This document shows, one piece after another, positions 11,186 through 20,869 of a stretch of DNA of 64,000 bases. This stretch comes from Talinum fruticosum. Lineage: Eukaryota > Streptophyta > Magnoliopsida > Caryophyllales > Talinaceae. Position numbers and translations under genes: made by a program. The DNA is taken from NCBI GenBank assembly GCA_021018815.1, contig JAITYX010000085.1:992001-1056000 (forward strand). Reading direction: 5' to 3'. Every line of letters begins with the position of its first letter. Positions within the stretch are counted from its first letter, which is position 1. Below the pieces are notes generated by a model, which saw nothing but the letters and a program-made list of their open reading frames with translations, ran no database searches and was not told where the DNA came from.

Positions 11186-11870
11186 TTGGTCAACAATGGA
11201 GACGGGACTCTCACCTTCGATAAGAAATATCTCCCTGAAGAAGGCATTGTACATAACTATGCCCTTTACTTAACTGTAACTTCCATCAACAAGTTCATCC
11301 CCCTAACCTTAGTAGACAACGGATCCGCTCCGAACGTTTATCCTTGGAGGATCGCCAAAAGGTTGGGCATTAGAGAGCAACAACTCTCTAAACAGTCTGT
11401 TCATCTCCAAGCTTATGATAATTCTAAAAGGACAGTCTTGGGCATTGTGACTTTATCGATTAATGTAGGGTTGGCAAGTGAAGAACATTGACTTCCAAGT
11501 CGTAGACATCCCAACTACATTTAACCTTCTTCTAGGATGCCCCTGGTTATATAACCATCAGGTAGTGCCCTCCACACTACATCGGAAAGTAAAAATAATC
11601 ATCAAAGGTTATGTCGTAACTATCAATAGGGACAATCTCTATGCCACCATCACTTCTAAAGAATCTGTCGTCGAAATTGAACACGATACCGACGACGAAG
11701 AGCTTTATGGGTTTAAGACTATCACTACTTTGGACAAGGATGAAGCTCCTTTTAACTTCAATCCTTATGATAACCGTAGTATCCACTTGATGCTAAGGAA
11801 GAAGAGGTATTTTCCATGCCTAGTCTGCAGGTCGAAGGGCATACCACCCTATCTTTCCACCCCTTGAACC
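11186..11870 (+). pseudogene. Tat copy A aspartic protease (broken)
   Basis: This is a retropepsin-type protease. The active site reads LVDNGSAPNVYPW at about 11310-11348, where Tat-lineage proteases have the same D-N-G-S pattern rather than DTG/DSG. It continues with IAKRLGI, a turn YDNSKRTVLGIVTLS (about 11416-11462) and, after a frameshift near 11480, FQVVDIPTTFNLLLGCPWL (11493-11550), the conserved second half. The frame then runs to 11867. The active-site triplet is intact, but the two halves are in different frames. Confidence 0.85.
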
Positions 11871-12700
11871 CACCAACAACTATAAGTTTAGGACAGGCTA
11901 TCAACCAAGTGCTAAGGAAATAGCCTAAGCCAAGTAAGAGATTCAAACTAGGAGGACTACACCATATACAGTTCGTTCTATTAAGCCTTTTCCTCGGACC
12001 CTAAACGGGGTAGTTCTTAAAATAAGGGGATGGTGTCCCCTACTATGGCTTTCCCGAACCTTACTACCTCAAAGCAAAGGGCATCCTAGTACCTATCTTA
12101 GAAGTCTTTAGTGACTCGGTATATACTAGAAAAAGAGGCACCCTACCTGCTATAGGATTTGCGGTTCTTCGCCTTACCACTCGGTCATGCCACCAAAACA
12201 ATACAAAATAGATGCAAATATTAGACGTTTCGTAACTAGACTCTTAAAGATATCACGAGACGGACATAACGCTTTAGCTAGTACACGAAGTGCATACCAT
12301 CGGACAAGAGAAGAACCTAGAGGGAATTCAGTCTTGGTAATATCTCAAGCCATGTCGCACTCACAATTCGATTCATCCGGATTCATCACCGATGTTGATC
12401 GCCGAAGGGTCCAAGCATATTACTTGGATCGATGCTAAGGAGGGCCATGAATTTTCTGTTAGCTTAGGAGAGCATCCTGTTCCTGAGTCTAGCACTAGGG
12501 TTTTTATTTATGTTCCCCTTTCTATTAGTTCATCTTCCATTTCTGCTATTTTCAATTCTACAATTTCCGTTTCGAGTCCGATGTACTCGTTTCTTCATTC
12601 AATAAGATGAATCTTTATGTTTACTCTTTGCCTTCTCCTATTTTAAATTTTTTTCCTTTATTGATGAATGAGAAATCCCTAAAGAAGTAATAAAAGCTAT
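11871..12700 (+). other. Protease-RT linker of Tat copy A
   Basis: A short open stretch (12187-12438) is rich in Arg and His, and a Ser/Pro-rich one lies at 12392-12610. Neither shows a known domain. They occupy the linker between protease and RT, so they are probably remnants of the polyprotein rather than separate genes. Confidence 0.4.
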
Positions 12701-12759
12701 GGAAGATCATAAAAATCGCTCACTAATAATAGAGCAAACAATAACAATTAATCTAGGAA

Positions 12760-14001
12760 AACACTCGAATCCCGAAAAGTAGAAGCAATTCACTTTTCTC
12801 CTTACAGAATTCATAGATGTCTTTGCATGTTCCTACAAAGACATGGTGGGGTTAGATCCAAGTATAGCGGAACATAGAATTGCACTTTACAAAGATGCCA
12901 AGCCGGTTAAGCGTAAGCTCAAGATGATGAAGCCTCGAATGGGCATTGAAAATTAAGGAAGTCCGAAACAGTTAGAAGCGGGGTTCATAAAGGTGGTCCA
13001 TTACCCCCAGTGAGTCGCAAACATAGTGCGAGTTCCGAAGAAGGATGGCAGGGTCCGAATATGTGTAGACTTCAGGGATTTGAACAAGGCAAGCCCTAAA
13101 GATGATTTCTCGCTGCCCCATCTCGACATCCTCGTAGATAATACAGCGGGGCATGCCTTGTTCTCGTTTATGGATGGCTATGCTTGGGTATAATCAGGTA
13201 AAAATGGTCGAGGAAGACATGGAGAAGACAACCTTCATCACTCAAAGGGGGACGTATTGTTATGAGGTAATGCCATTTGGGCTTAAGAACACAGGACCTA
13301 CGTATCGGAGAACGACCATAACATTACTACATGACATGATTCATAAGGAAGTCTGAAGTTTACGTGGAAGACATAATCATCAAGTCCAAGGATAGGGCGG
13401 GGTAGTGACCCAGACCTTAGAAAATTTTTCAAAAGACTAAGAAAGTACAACATGCGCCTTAACCCTCAAAAGTGTGCCTTTAGGGAAACCTCATGAAAAC
13501 TATTATGCTATGTGGTCGAGTCTTAGGGGAATCGAAGTTGATCCATCCAAGATCAAAGTTATCCAAGAAATTCCATTGCTTGAAGATAGAAAAGGAGATA
13601 CGAGGTTTCCTAGGACGTTTACGAGTACATCAATCGTTTCATATCAAAACCGACTATGGTCTATGAACCCATTTTCAAGAAGTTGAAGAAAAGTTTTGAG
13701 CCTATTTGGGATGATGAGTGCCAAAAAGCCTTTGAGAAGGTTATGGAGTATCCGGCCAATCCACCAGTGTTAGTTTTGCACCAACTAGGGAAGCCCTTGT
13801 ACCTCGCTACAACAGAAACGACGATGGGAACCATACTAGCTCAAGAGGATGGAAAGGAAGAGTACGCCATTTATTATCTAAGTAAGAAATTCTTATATTG
13901 CGAAACTAGATATATGCCATTAGAAAAGACATCATTGGCTTTAGTCCGGGCTACCAAGAACCTCGACACTACATGTTGGCCCACAAAGTACATGTGGTAG
14001 C
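12760..14001 (+). pseudogene. Tat copy A reverse transcriptase and RNase H (broken)
   Basis: RT begins before VANIVRVPKKDGRVRICVDF (about 13015-13075), followed by RDLNKASPKDDFSLPHIDIL. Next come TTFITQRGTYCYEVMPFGLKN (13226-13293) and, after a stop and shift at about 13355, YVEDIIIKSKD at about 13363-13394. The usual catalytic motif is Y-V-D-D, so one Asp has become Glu. The RNase H part (13656-14000) has KPLYLATTETTMGTILAQE and YMPLEKTSLALV, where the first catalytic Asp is usually in 'YLAVSD'-type motifs and is not present here. The domain is inactive on these grounds as well as through stops. Confidence 0.85.
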
Positions 14002-14215
14002 ACCAATGGATCCTATTAAGTACATTCTTGAGCAACTAACTATTAGTAGTAAGATAGCTAGATGGACAATTATGCTATCAAAATTTAAACTCAAGTACGT
14101 CCATCGAAAGCAATCCAAGGAAGGGTAGTGTTAGAATTCCTAGCCGATTTACCTGTAATTGAATCACAACTCGAACACCTCGACTTCCCATATGAGAACA
14201 TTCTGCAAGTAGAAA

Positions 14216-14640
14216 TAGATATGTGGACAATGTACTTTGGTGGTGCTCCCAATCGAAAGGCTTTGGAGTAGCGATCCTTCTAGTCTTACCCAAGGGAGCA
14301 CATGCTGCCACTTCAATCAAGTTAGATTTTGAGGTCACTAATAACGCCGCAGAATATGAAGCATGCAACATGGGACTTCAAGCTGCCATAGAGATTGGAG
14401 CCAAGAACATCGGGGTTTTCGATGACTCCAGCCTAATCATTAATCGAGATCTCATAGAAGTGGAAGATACATTGTGAAACCTTGGCACCCTACTAGGCAC
14501 ATCTGGTTGAATTAGCAAAACACCTCGACAATATATCATATACTTACCTTCCCGGGGATGAAAACCAATTCGCAGATGCTTTAGCTAAATTAGCATCCAT
14601 GATTAATATCCCTAGTTGCATTCATTCAATGCACATTCAT
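14216..14640 (+). pseudogene. Second (archaeal-type) RNase H of Tat copy A
   Basis: This domain defines the Tat/Ogre lineage. Its start reads YFGGAPNRK at about 14231-14257, where the family has Y-x-D-G: the first catalytic Asp is now Gly. In another frame it continues as GVAILLVLPKGAH, LDFEVTNNAAEYEACNMGLQ (about 14326-14386) with the conserved Glu, and GVFDDSSLIIN (about 14413-14445) with an Asp. A segment like 'FADALAKLAS' follows at 14572-14600. It is broken by frameshift, a stop at 14477 and loss of the first Asp. Confidence 0.8.
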
Positions 14641-14786
14641 ATAGAGTGATGGAGTCGACCTACGTACATCTATGCTATAGAAGTGTTTAGTACTAACCAA
14701 ACCAGTTGGTACCATGACATATATTAGTATCCGAAAAATAAGAATACCCGTCGGATTCCACACCTAGAGCCCAACGAGCAATCCGA

Positions 14787-15958
14787 ATGTTGGCAGCTCA
14801 ATTCTTCATCAACCAAGGGGAGTTGTACAAGAAAACCAATAAAGGGATTAGCTTAAGTTGTGTCAATCAACATGAAGCAAAGCACATCATGACCGATATT
14901 CATGGTGAGGAATGTGGCCCCTATATGAATGGAAGAATGTTGGTTCAGAAAATTCAGAGGTTAGGATACTATCGGTCGACAATGGCAGCGGACTACCATG
15001 AATTCGTTAAGAGATGTCACAAGTGTTTGGTGTATGCAAACCGACAACACCAACCGCCATATTTCCTAACGACACTTGCATCGCCTTGTCCATTCTCGAT
15101 TTAGGGCATTGACATTATAGGTAAGGTGACTCCTACAGAAATAGGTGGTCACAAATTTGTGTTAGTAGAAATCACTACTTCACTAAGTGGGTTGAAGCAT
15201 CCTCTTAGGCAAACTTAACGTTGAAGCAATGTAGCAAAATTCATCACCCGGAAGATCATCTGTCGATATGGGTTACCCCATGAACCGATTAGTGACCATG
15301 GTAATCACTTCAGGAAGGAAGTAGCAGACTTATTGGAAAAATACAAGATCAAACATCATAAATATTCTCCCTATGGCCTTCACACTAACGGAGCAGTCGA
15401 GGCCACCAACAAAAATATTCACAAAATAGTGGAGAAGATGATTGTCAACTACAATGATTGGTCCGACAAATTGCCTTTCGTTTTATGTGCCTAGCGGACC
15501 TCCATTAGGACCTCAACGGGAGCAACACCCTACTCCTTAGTGTATGGTATGAAAACAGTCCTTTCAAATAGAAATTGTTATTCCTTCATTATGGATCATT
15601 GTAGAAAATCAAATTCTCGAAGCGAGAATGGGCTAAGGCGCACTACGAAGAGTTAGTGTTGTTGGATGAAAGGTGCTTAAATGCTTTACATAATGTCCAA
15701 ATATACCGGACACGTATATCAAGGGAATTTAATAAAAAAGTGAAGCCTCGTGATCTGCAGATTAGAGATTTGGTCCTTAAGGAGATTAGAGCACCGATTC
15801 AAGATCTTCAAGGAAAATTTAGGCTCAATCGGCAAGGCCCACTCGTACTTAATCGGATACTACCCGGAGGAGCGATTAAGTTGATTGATTTGGACGGTGA
15901 AGAAATTTTTCAAGTATACAAACTTGGATCAACTACAAAAATACTACATTTAGCATGA
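14787..15958 (+). pseudogene. Tat copy A integrase (broken)
   Basis: The HHCC zinc domain is visible at about 14869-15030 (H at HEAKHIMTDIHGEECG, C pair in CHKCLVYA). The core has GIDIIGK at about 15108-15126 with the first Asp. A segment ISDHGNHF at about 15290-15312 holds the second, and GAVEATNKNIHKIVEKM (15393-15443) carries the Glu. The C-terminal end runs in an open frame from 15656 to the stop at 15956-15958 and ends in a short SH3-like stretch with LRGPxVL-type residues. Stops at 15100 and 15490 and shifts near 15200 disrupt it. Confidence 0.87.
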
Positions 15959-17639
15959 CACTAAACAGATCATGTAATAAGGCTAAGCCCGGCCTAACCA
16001 GGTCGTGCTATAGGCGGCACCGACCACGGTTCGGACATTGATGGACTGGCCGGACAAGCAATCCCGCTGGCTATATTCTATATTCTATATTTTATATTCT
16101 CTATTTAATTGTTATTTCCGATGGTCCAAGTAGACGGTCCATTTTTTTAATTAGCTCTTTAATTGTTATTCTATTTTGGCAGTCCAATTAAGTGGTCCAA
16201 ATTTATTATTTATTCCTCTAGGTGAACGATAAAAATAAATGAAGTATAAAAGTCAGGATAAAACTTACTTTTTACTTTTATTAAAAGGTAAGCCTATTAC
16301 TTACCTGAATACATAGTTACTAAAAGGGAAATAAACAGGCATACTACTTGGAAAATAAATTGTTCTAAAGTGGCAAAACTAAAATTCCCTAAATTTTATT
16401 TTTTCCTAAATTCTCCCTAAAATTTTGAGGCCTAGTTGATCTTCACTTTCTTCACTTTCTTCACTTTCTTCACTTTCTTCAGCTTCTTTAATCCTACGGG
16501 CCCTTATCCCTTCAGCTTCTTTAGCCTCTCGCCTCCCTCATGTGAGCTCGTTCGTCAAAAGGGGTTCACTTCATGAATTTGAAGAGGTGTTGCAGCGAGT
16601 ACAGCTCCTCTGCGATCCCATTCTCGAGTCCTCAATGCCTTGTGACGTTTGGGGTCGACTTACGTTATCCACTCCACATCCGCGAGATGGGTCAATCCGA
16701 GGGCGTATTCCACCATCTTGAGTTAGTGTTTTTTACAATTTTATTTTAATTCTCTTATTTTACCGCTTTTATATTGTGGATTAAAGTTGTATTGCTTTAC
16801 TTTCCTCCCCGCCCAATGTAATTTTCTTTATAGTTTTTCTTTCCTTGTCGCTTTCTTTATTGCTTTCATTCAATTGCTTTATTTACCATTTTACATCATG
16901 TTTTGTGTGCCTTTTATTTCCGCCTATTGCCTATTGTTTTCTTGATTTTCTTAATGTGATTTAAACTCACTTTTTCAATTAGTAAAGACCGTCCTTTTGA
17001 AGGACGAAATGAATAGCATCCCTTTTTGTTTTGTACATTCACTTCCGAACATCGGATCATTGGTTTGACCAATGGAGTCCTTTTAAAAATCTTTTCTCAT
17101 TTTAGTTTTTTTTGTTGAATTCGAAAAAGTGTTTCTTTCATTTTTGTTAGTTTTTATTTCTAAAAATGACCGGCGATTCCCTTATTTTGAATTTTGATTC
17201 TAAAAATTACCTCTTAGCATTTCTCGTAAAAATTAGAAAAAATGAAAATTTTGGTAGCTTAAACCATATGGTCGAGACTGTCTCATCGGTCCCGACTAGA
17301 TGACAAGCTTCGGTTACCAGTCAAGGCGAGATAGTTGCTGGATCCGAGTTGATAACCGCGCTTAGCTTCGGCTCGGGTAGTTTTCATTGCCTGGTGTAGC
17401 GAGCTTTATGGCAAAATGAACCTTTTTTTCTAATTCTTTTTCTTAGGAAATAACATTCGAGATTTTAGAAAAATTAATTTCGAAAATAAAAATGATTTAT
17501 CAAAATCACCAATTAAAACCTTCTTAAAAATCTCTCTTTCAAAAGAGTCATCGTTCGTTTGATAAGCACACCTCGCATAAAGCCGACATTTGTGGGGAAG
17601 CTATATCCGTTTCCTACAGGATGGGTCTTGGGTTCTACA
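15959..17639 (+). repeat. 3' non-coding region and probable LTR of Tat copy A
   Basis: No ORF is supported. It is AT-rich, with repeated TATTCTATAT at 16074-16100, a 9-base CTTCACTTT repeat at 16441-16476 and CG-bearing stretches at 16540-16700. The right end TTCTACA (17633-17639) followed by GA and a Tat primer-binding site indicates the 3' end of an LTR. The left end of this LTR is not clear, so the exact split between non-coding internal sequence and LTR is open. Confidence 0.5.
16441..16485 (+). repeat. 9-bp minisatellite
   Basis: CTTCACTTT is repeated four times in a row, then decays into CTTCAGCTTC. It lies in the non-coding end of the Tat element. Confidence 0.9.
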
Positions 17640-17641
17640 GA

Positions 17642-17659
17642 TGGCGACTCCATTGGGGA
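17642..17659 (+). other. Primer-binding site of a second Tat-type element (copy B)
   Basis: TGGCGACTCCATTGGGGA lies two bases after an LTR-like end (TTCTACA). The TGGCGACTCCRYTGGGGA pattern is the usual primer-binding site in Tat-lineage gypsy elements. With a decayed pol before and a gag after it, this suggests two Tat internal regions sharing the LTR between them, or an adjacent second insertion. Confidence 0.7.
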
Positions 17660-19157
17660 ACTTAATAAGAGGGTGAGATTTGAAAGTTGAATTTGTGAGT
17701 CTTTGTCCCGTTTACATTAGGCATTTTTGCATTATTTTAGGAGACCTTAAACATAGTTGTTTTTCGGACCCATAGGCTTCAACCCATAATAACCTTTTTC
17801 GGAGAAGTCGAATCATTATCTTGGTGGATCCACTCGACTTAACATTGAGGTGTGATTACTCTTTACTCATAACACGCTTTCTTGATTCATGATCGAGAGG
17901 CACCGATTATTCAAGTCTCGCTGTGCATCCCATAAGGGACGAAATTTTCACATTATGAGCCATCATATTTATCCGACCTAGAATTACCTTGTGAACTATA
18001 GAACCTTTGTGGTAGATTGGACTCTCACTTGCACGCTTGAACGTATGTGGTTGCTTTTGTTATCTAATCATTTTCCTTGAGTATTCGAGCATTTTAGCCG
18101 AGGTTTGGTCCAAACTCTTGGATTGGAGTAAAACAAAACAAATAATAAAACTTTGAATTGGTTCATTTTGTGCCTTTCAAATCTTCCTCACTTTTCCTTT
18201 TAAGGTCGGTCCATATTTGCATTTTTGAGTTAGAAAATTTTTCTTTAGAAGTCGATCTGTTCCTTTTCCGGTCTCGGTAAAAAAAAAAAGTTAAAAGTGG
18301 GCAAAATCCGGCGGGCTAGGTCCTGCATCGGTCCATGACATCTTCCTCGAGTCGGGTCTTTCCTTTGGACCCATGCCTTGTTCCAGAAAGTTGCATTATG
18401 TCAATTTTTTACATTTAGCCAAAATAAAAATTATCTTAATTAAGGTAAGTCCATCTTTTCGCATTTAGCCAAATAAAAATAATCTCAATTAAGGTGAGTC
18501 TTTTTTTTCTTTTGCATTTAGCTAAATTGAAAATCATCTCAATTAAGATAAGTGCATTCATTTCATTTTTTTTTGTTTTTGCATTAGCCAAAAGAAAAAC
18601 ATCTCGATTAAGGTGACTCCATTTTGCATTAGCAAAAACATCATCTTAGTTTAGGTGAGCCCATTTTGTTTTTTTAGCCGAAAACAGAGAGTATTTGTTT
18701 AGTTCGGTCTATTTTTGCATGCTTAGCCAAAAGTAAAATTTATTCATTTCCCTTTAAGGATCATCTTTTTGCATTTTTTGGTCCGCATTTTCATGTGCAT
18801 CAAAAGAAAAAAAAGGCATATCGTTCTCCTTTTTAGGGGTCAATTGTTGTCTCGAGTCGAGCACTTAAGCCCTATCTCCACTAAAATTTTCCACGAGCCA
18901 ATCCCGAGCACCTCCTCTATTAGGAGATGGGATAAGGAATCCTACTAAAATCGAGAATCCTAGAGCAAAGTAGCTAGGAAATAAGAAGTCCGATTCAACA
19001 CCGAGTGCATTCAACACCGATACATCCCATATCAACATGTGACATACCAGTAGGTTCAACACCTTTACTAGCAATGCCAATACGTCGCCCATGAATAGCA
19101 TTAGAGTGCAACCTTTCCTCCAAAAATGGTCGACGAACCATAACAAACCCCCATCAT
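17660..19157 (+). other. Leader of Tat copy B with a tandem-repeat block
   Basis: This is a long untranslated leader between primer-binding site and gag, as is usual in Tat/Ogre elements. Five diverged units built on GCATTTAGCCAAA ... CTCAATTAAGGTGAG lie at 18411-18664. The remainder is AT-rich with no supported ORF. Confidence 0.6.
18411..18664 (+). repeat. Diverged tandem repeat (about 45-67 bp, five units)
   Basis: Units start at about 18411, 18461, 18514, 18581 and 18626, each with GCATTWAGCCAAA-like sequence, an A-rich middle and then ATCTCAATTAAGGTGAGTCC-like sequence, separated by T-runs. Unit length varies because the T-runs expand. Confidence 0.8.
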
Positions 19158-20020
19158 GACCTTGTTTAAAGAGTCTTCTACAAAAATAGAAGCCAAAATT
19201 GAGGCTTAGAACAAGAAAATTGAATCCATGTCGAAACCCTTGACCTCATACTCAAAGAACTAGAGAAGAAACCAAAATCCAAAGGGAAAGAAAAAGAAGA
19301 TGAGGAAGAAGTCCTCAAGCCTTAGTCCGATCCACGAATAGATCAAATAGAGAAATTGTTGCGTGAATCTTCAATGTTTAGTGACTACTACTTAGCCCAA
19401 GGATTTACTTCAATCTCTAAAGGTAAATTGCAGCTGAAATTCGCCATGCCCGACATCAAATTCCACGAGACTGAAAACCCTTAACAATACATGAGGAACT
19501 TTAAGGGGGCAATGACTCTAAAGAATGTACTAGAGGACACATATCATGTCATCTTTTCATGGACATTTGACAAGCACGTCATGAAGTAGTACAATGTTGT
19601 CGACCCACGTAAGGTGACAAGCCGGCGGGATCTTTATAGGGACTTCTTACATCAATACTCTTATAATACTAATCTACCAATCACCCTTTGAGACTTGGAG
19701 ATGACCAAGCAAGGAGATAAAGATAGCTTCACTAACTTCCTTACTCGTCGGAAGGTAAAGGTTGCCCACATGGCGAGACCGATCCTTTAAAAAGAATCAA
19801 GTTAGACTTATCATAAAAAACCCGTAACATGCATACCATCAACACTTGAAGTACTTGCCTTTCATGGACTTTAAAACACTCGAGATGCCGACAAGCTTCT
19901 AGAAGAGGAGCAGGGATCCACAAAAGTCGCAACCAACTAAAAGTCATGTAGGTCCGGGAAACTCTCTTGTGAAGCACTACACGTCATCATCCAATGAGCC
20001 CAACTCTCTTGCCTTTCATG
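19158..20020 (+). pseudogene. Tat copy B gag fragment (broken, truncated)
   Basis: Translated segments in three frames parallel the gag of copy A: IEAKIEAQNKKIESMS at about 19186-19235, a Lys/Glu-rich stretch, IEKLLRESSMFS-like sequence near 19348-19380, and KGKLQLKFAMPDIKFHE near 19420-19470. A MTLKNVLEDTYHVIFSWTFDKHVMK-like part at 19510-19590 and a final DMTKQGDK-like piece follow. Many stops interrupt it. It ends abruptly where Athila LTR sequence begins at about 20021, so pro-pol of this copy has been lost. Confidence 0.7.
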
Positions 20021-20734
20021 GAGTTCTTGAAGACTATCAACCTAATCTTTATTCTTGCTATTTGTGGTATGATTACCATGTTTAGGATTTTTGTTAAGCT
20101 TTCAATAATCATGTGTGAGTAGATTTAGTTTATCTAGGGAATTGTAATCCGAAACAATGATGTTTGATTAGGATTTCATGATTTGCACTTGAATTCTTAT
20201 TTTGAATCAATAGATGGTTTTGTTCTTTATGCTTGGAAGTATTTTCAAGGCCTATAATACTTGTGATTTGAGATTTATCTATGAAGTGCTGAAAAGTGAA
20301 ATAAAATAATCCGACAACCAACTATTCTATGTAGTTTATGAAATTTGAGAAAAGATTAGTCAATTAGGGGATCACTTTGATAATTTGAAATCTTTAACTT
20401 TGATTAACTTGAAAGGCATACAAAAGTTGTTTGACATGTTAATTAAAACAATTCTATTAAGCATCGAAAGAGCGGTAGAATTATTTGATTATCGATTGTT
20501 GATTCAATTGAAAGAAAGATTACACAAATTAGGTTTTAATAATCAAACTCATTGTTAGGAAATTGAATCCCTAGATGCTTTTATCCATTTATTTAATCTT
20601 AGATAAATTTCCTTGATTTTAATATTTAGAATTAGTTTAGAGAAGCAACCAACTCAAAAATCTGATTTGCTTAGCAATTGAGTAGAGGGCTATTTTATCT
20701 GCGTTGTTAGATTGAGTCCTTGTAGGATCGACCT
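20021..20734 (+). repeat. 5' LTR of the Athila element, 3' half only
   Basis: From GAGTTCTTGA at 20021 the sequence follows 41633-42351 closely to GATCGACCT, roughly 90% alike by eye in the first lines. Upstream, the corresponding 690 bp of the 3' LTR is absent and Tat gag remnants lie there instead, so a deletion or recombination removed the left part. Confidence 0.85.
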
Positions 20735-20752
20735 TGGTGTCATTGTTGGGGA
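20735..20752 (+). other. Athila-type primer-binding site
   Basis: TGGTGTCATTGTTGGGGA follows the LTR directly. Athila elements use TGGCGCCGTTGCCGGGGA (tRNA-Asp type); the present copy fits with C-to-T changes at four or five places, as expected from deamination of methylated cytosine. Confidence 0.75.
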
Positions 20753-20869
20753 CTCTATCCTTAGCGACCATTAGACGAAAATACTCTCAAATTAATTCAA
20801 TGTTTTATTTATTTTTTGTTTTGATTGTGTTGGTAGTTTTGTTTTTATTCTTGCTAGGTTTTCTCTACT

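Larger units (their letters stand above)
9285..17639 (+). mobile_element. Ty3/gypsy element of Tat/Ogre type, copy A (5' part missing)
   Basis: Domains appear in gypsy order: gag, protease, RT, RNase H, a second RNase H, integrase. The second, archaeal-type RNase H between RNase H and integrase is the hallmark of the Tat/Ogre lineage. The 5' LTR is not visible; Sirevirus copy 1 abuts at 9285. The right limit is set at the apparent LTR end TTCTACA at 17639, just before a Tat-type primer-binding site. The LTR start within 15959-17639 could not be located with certainty. Every domain is broken by stops and shifts. Confidence 0.8.
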
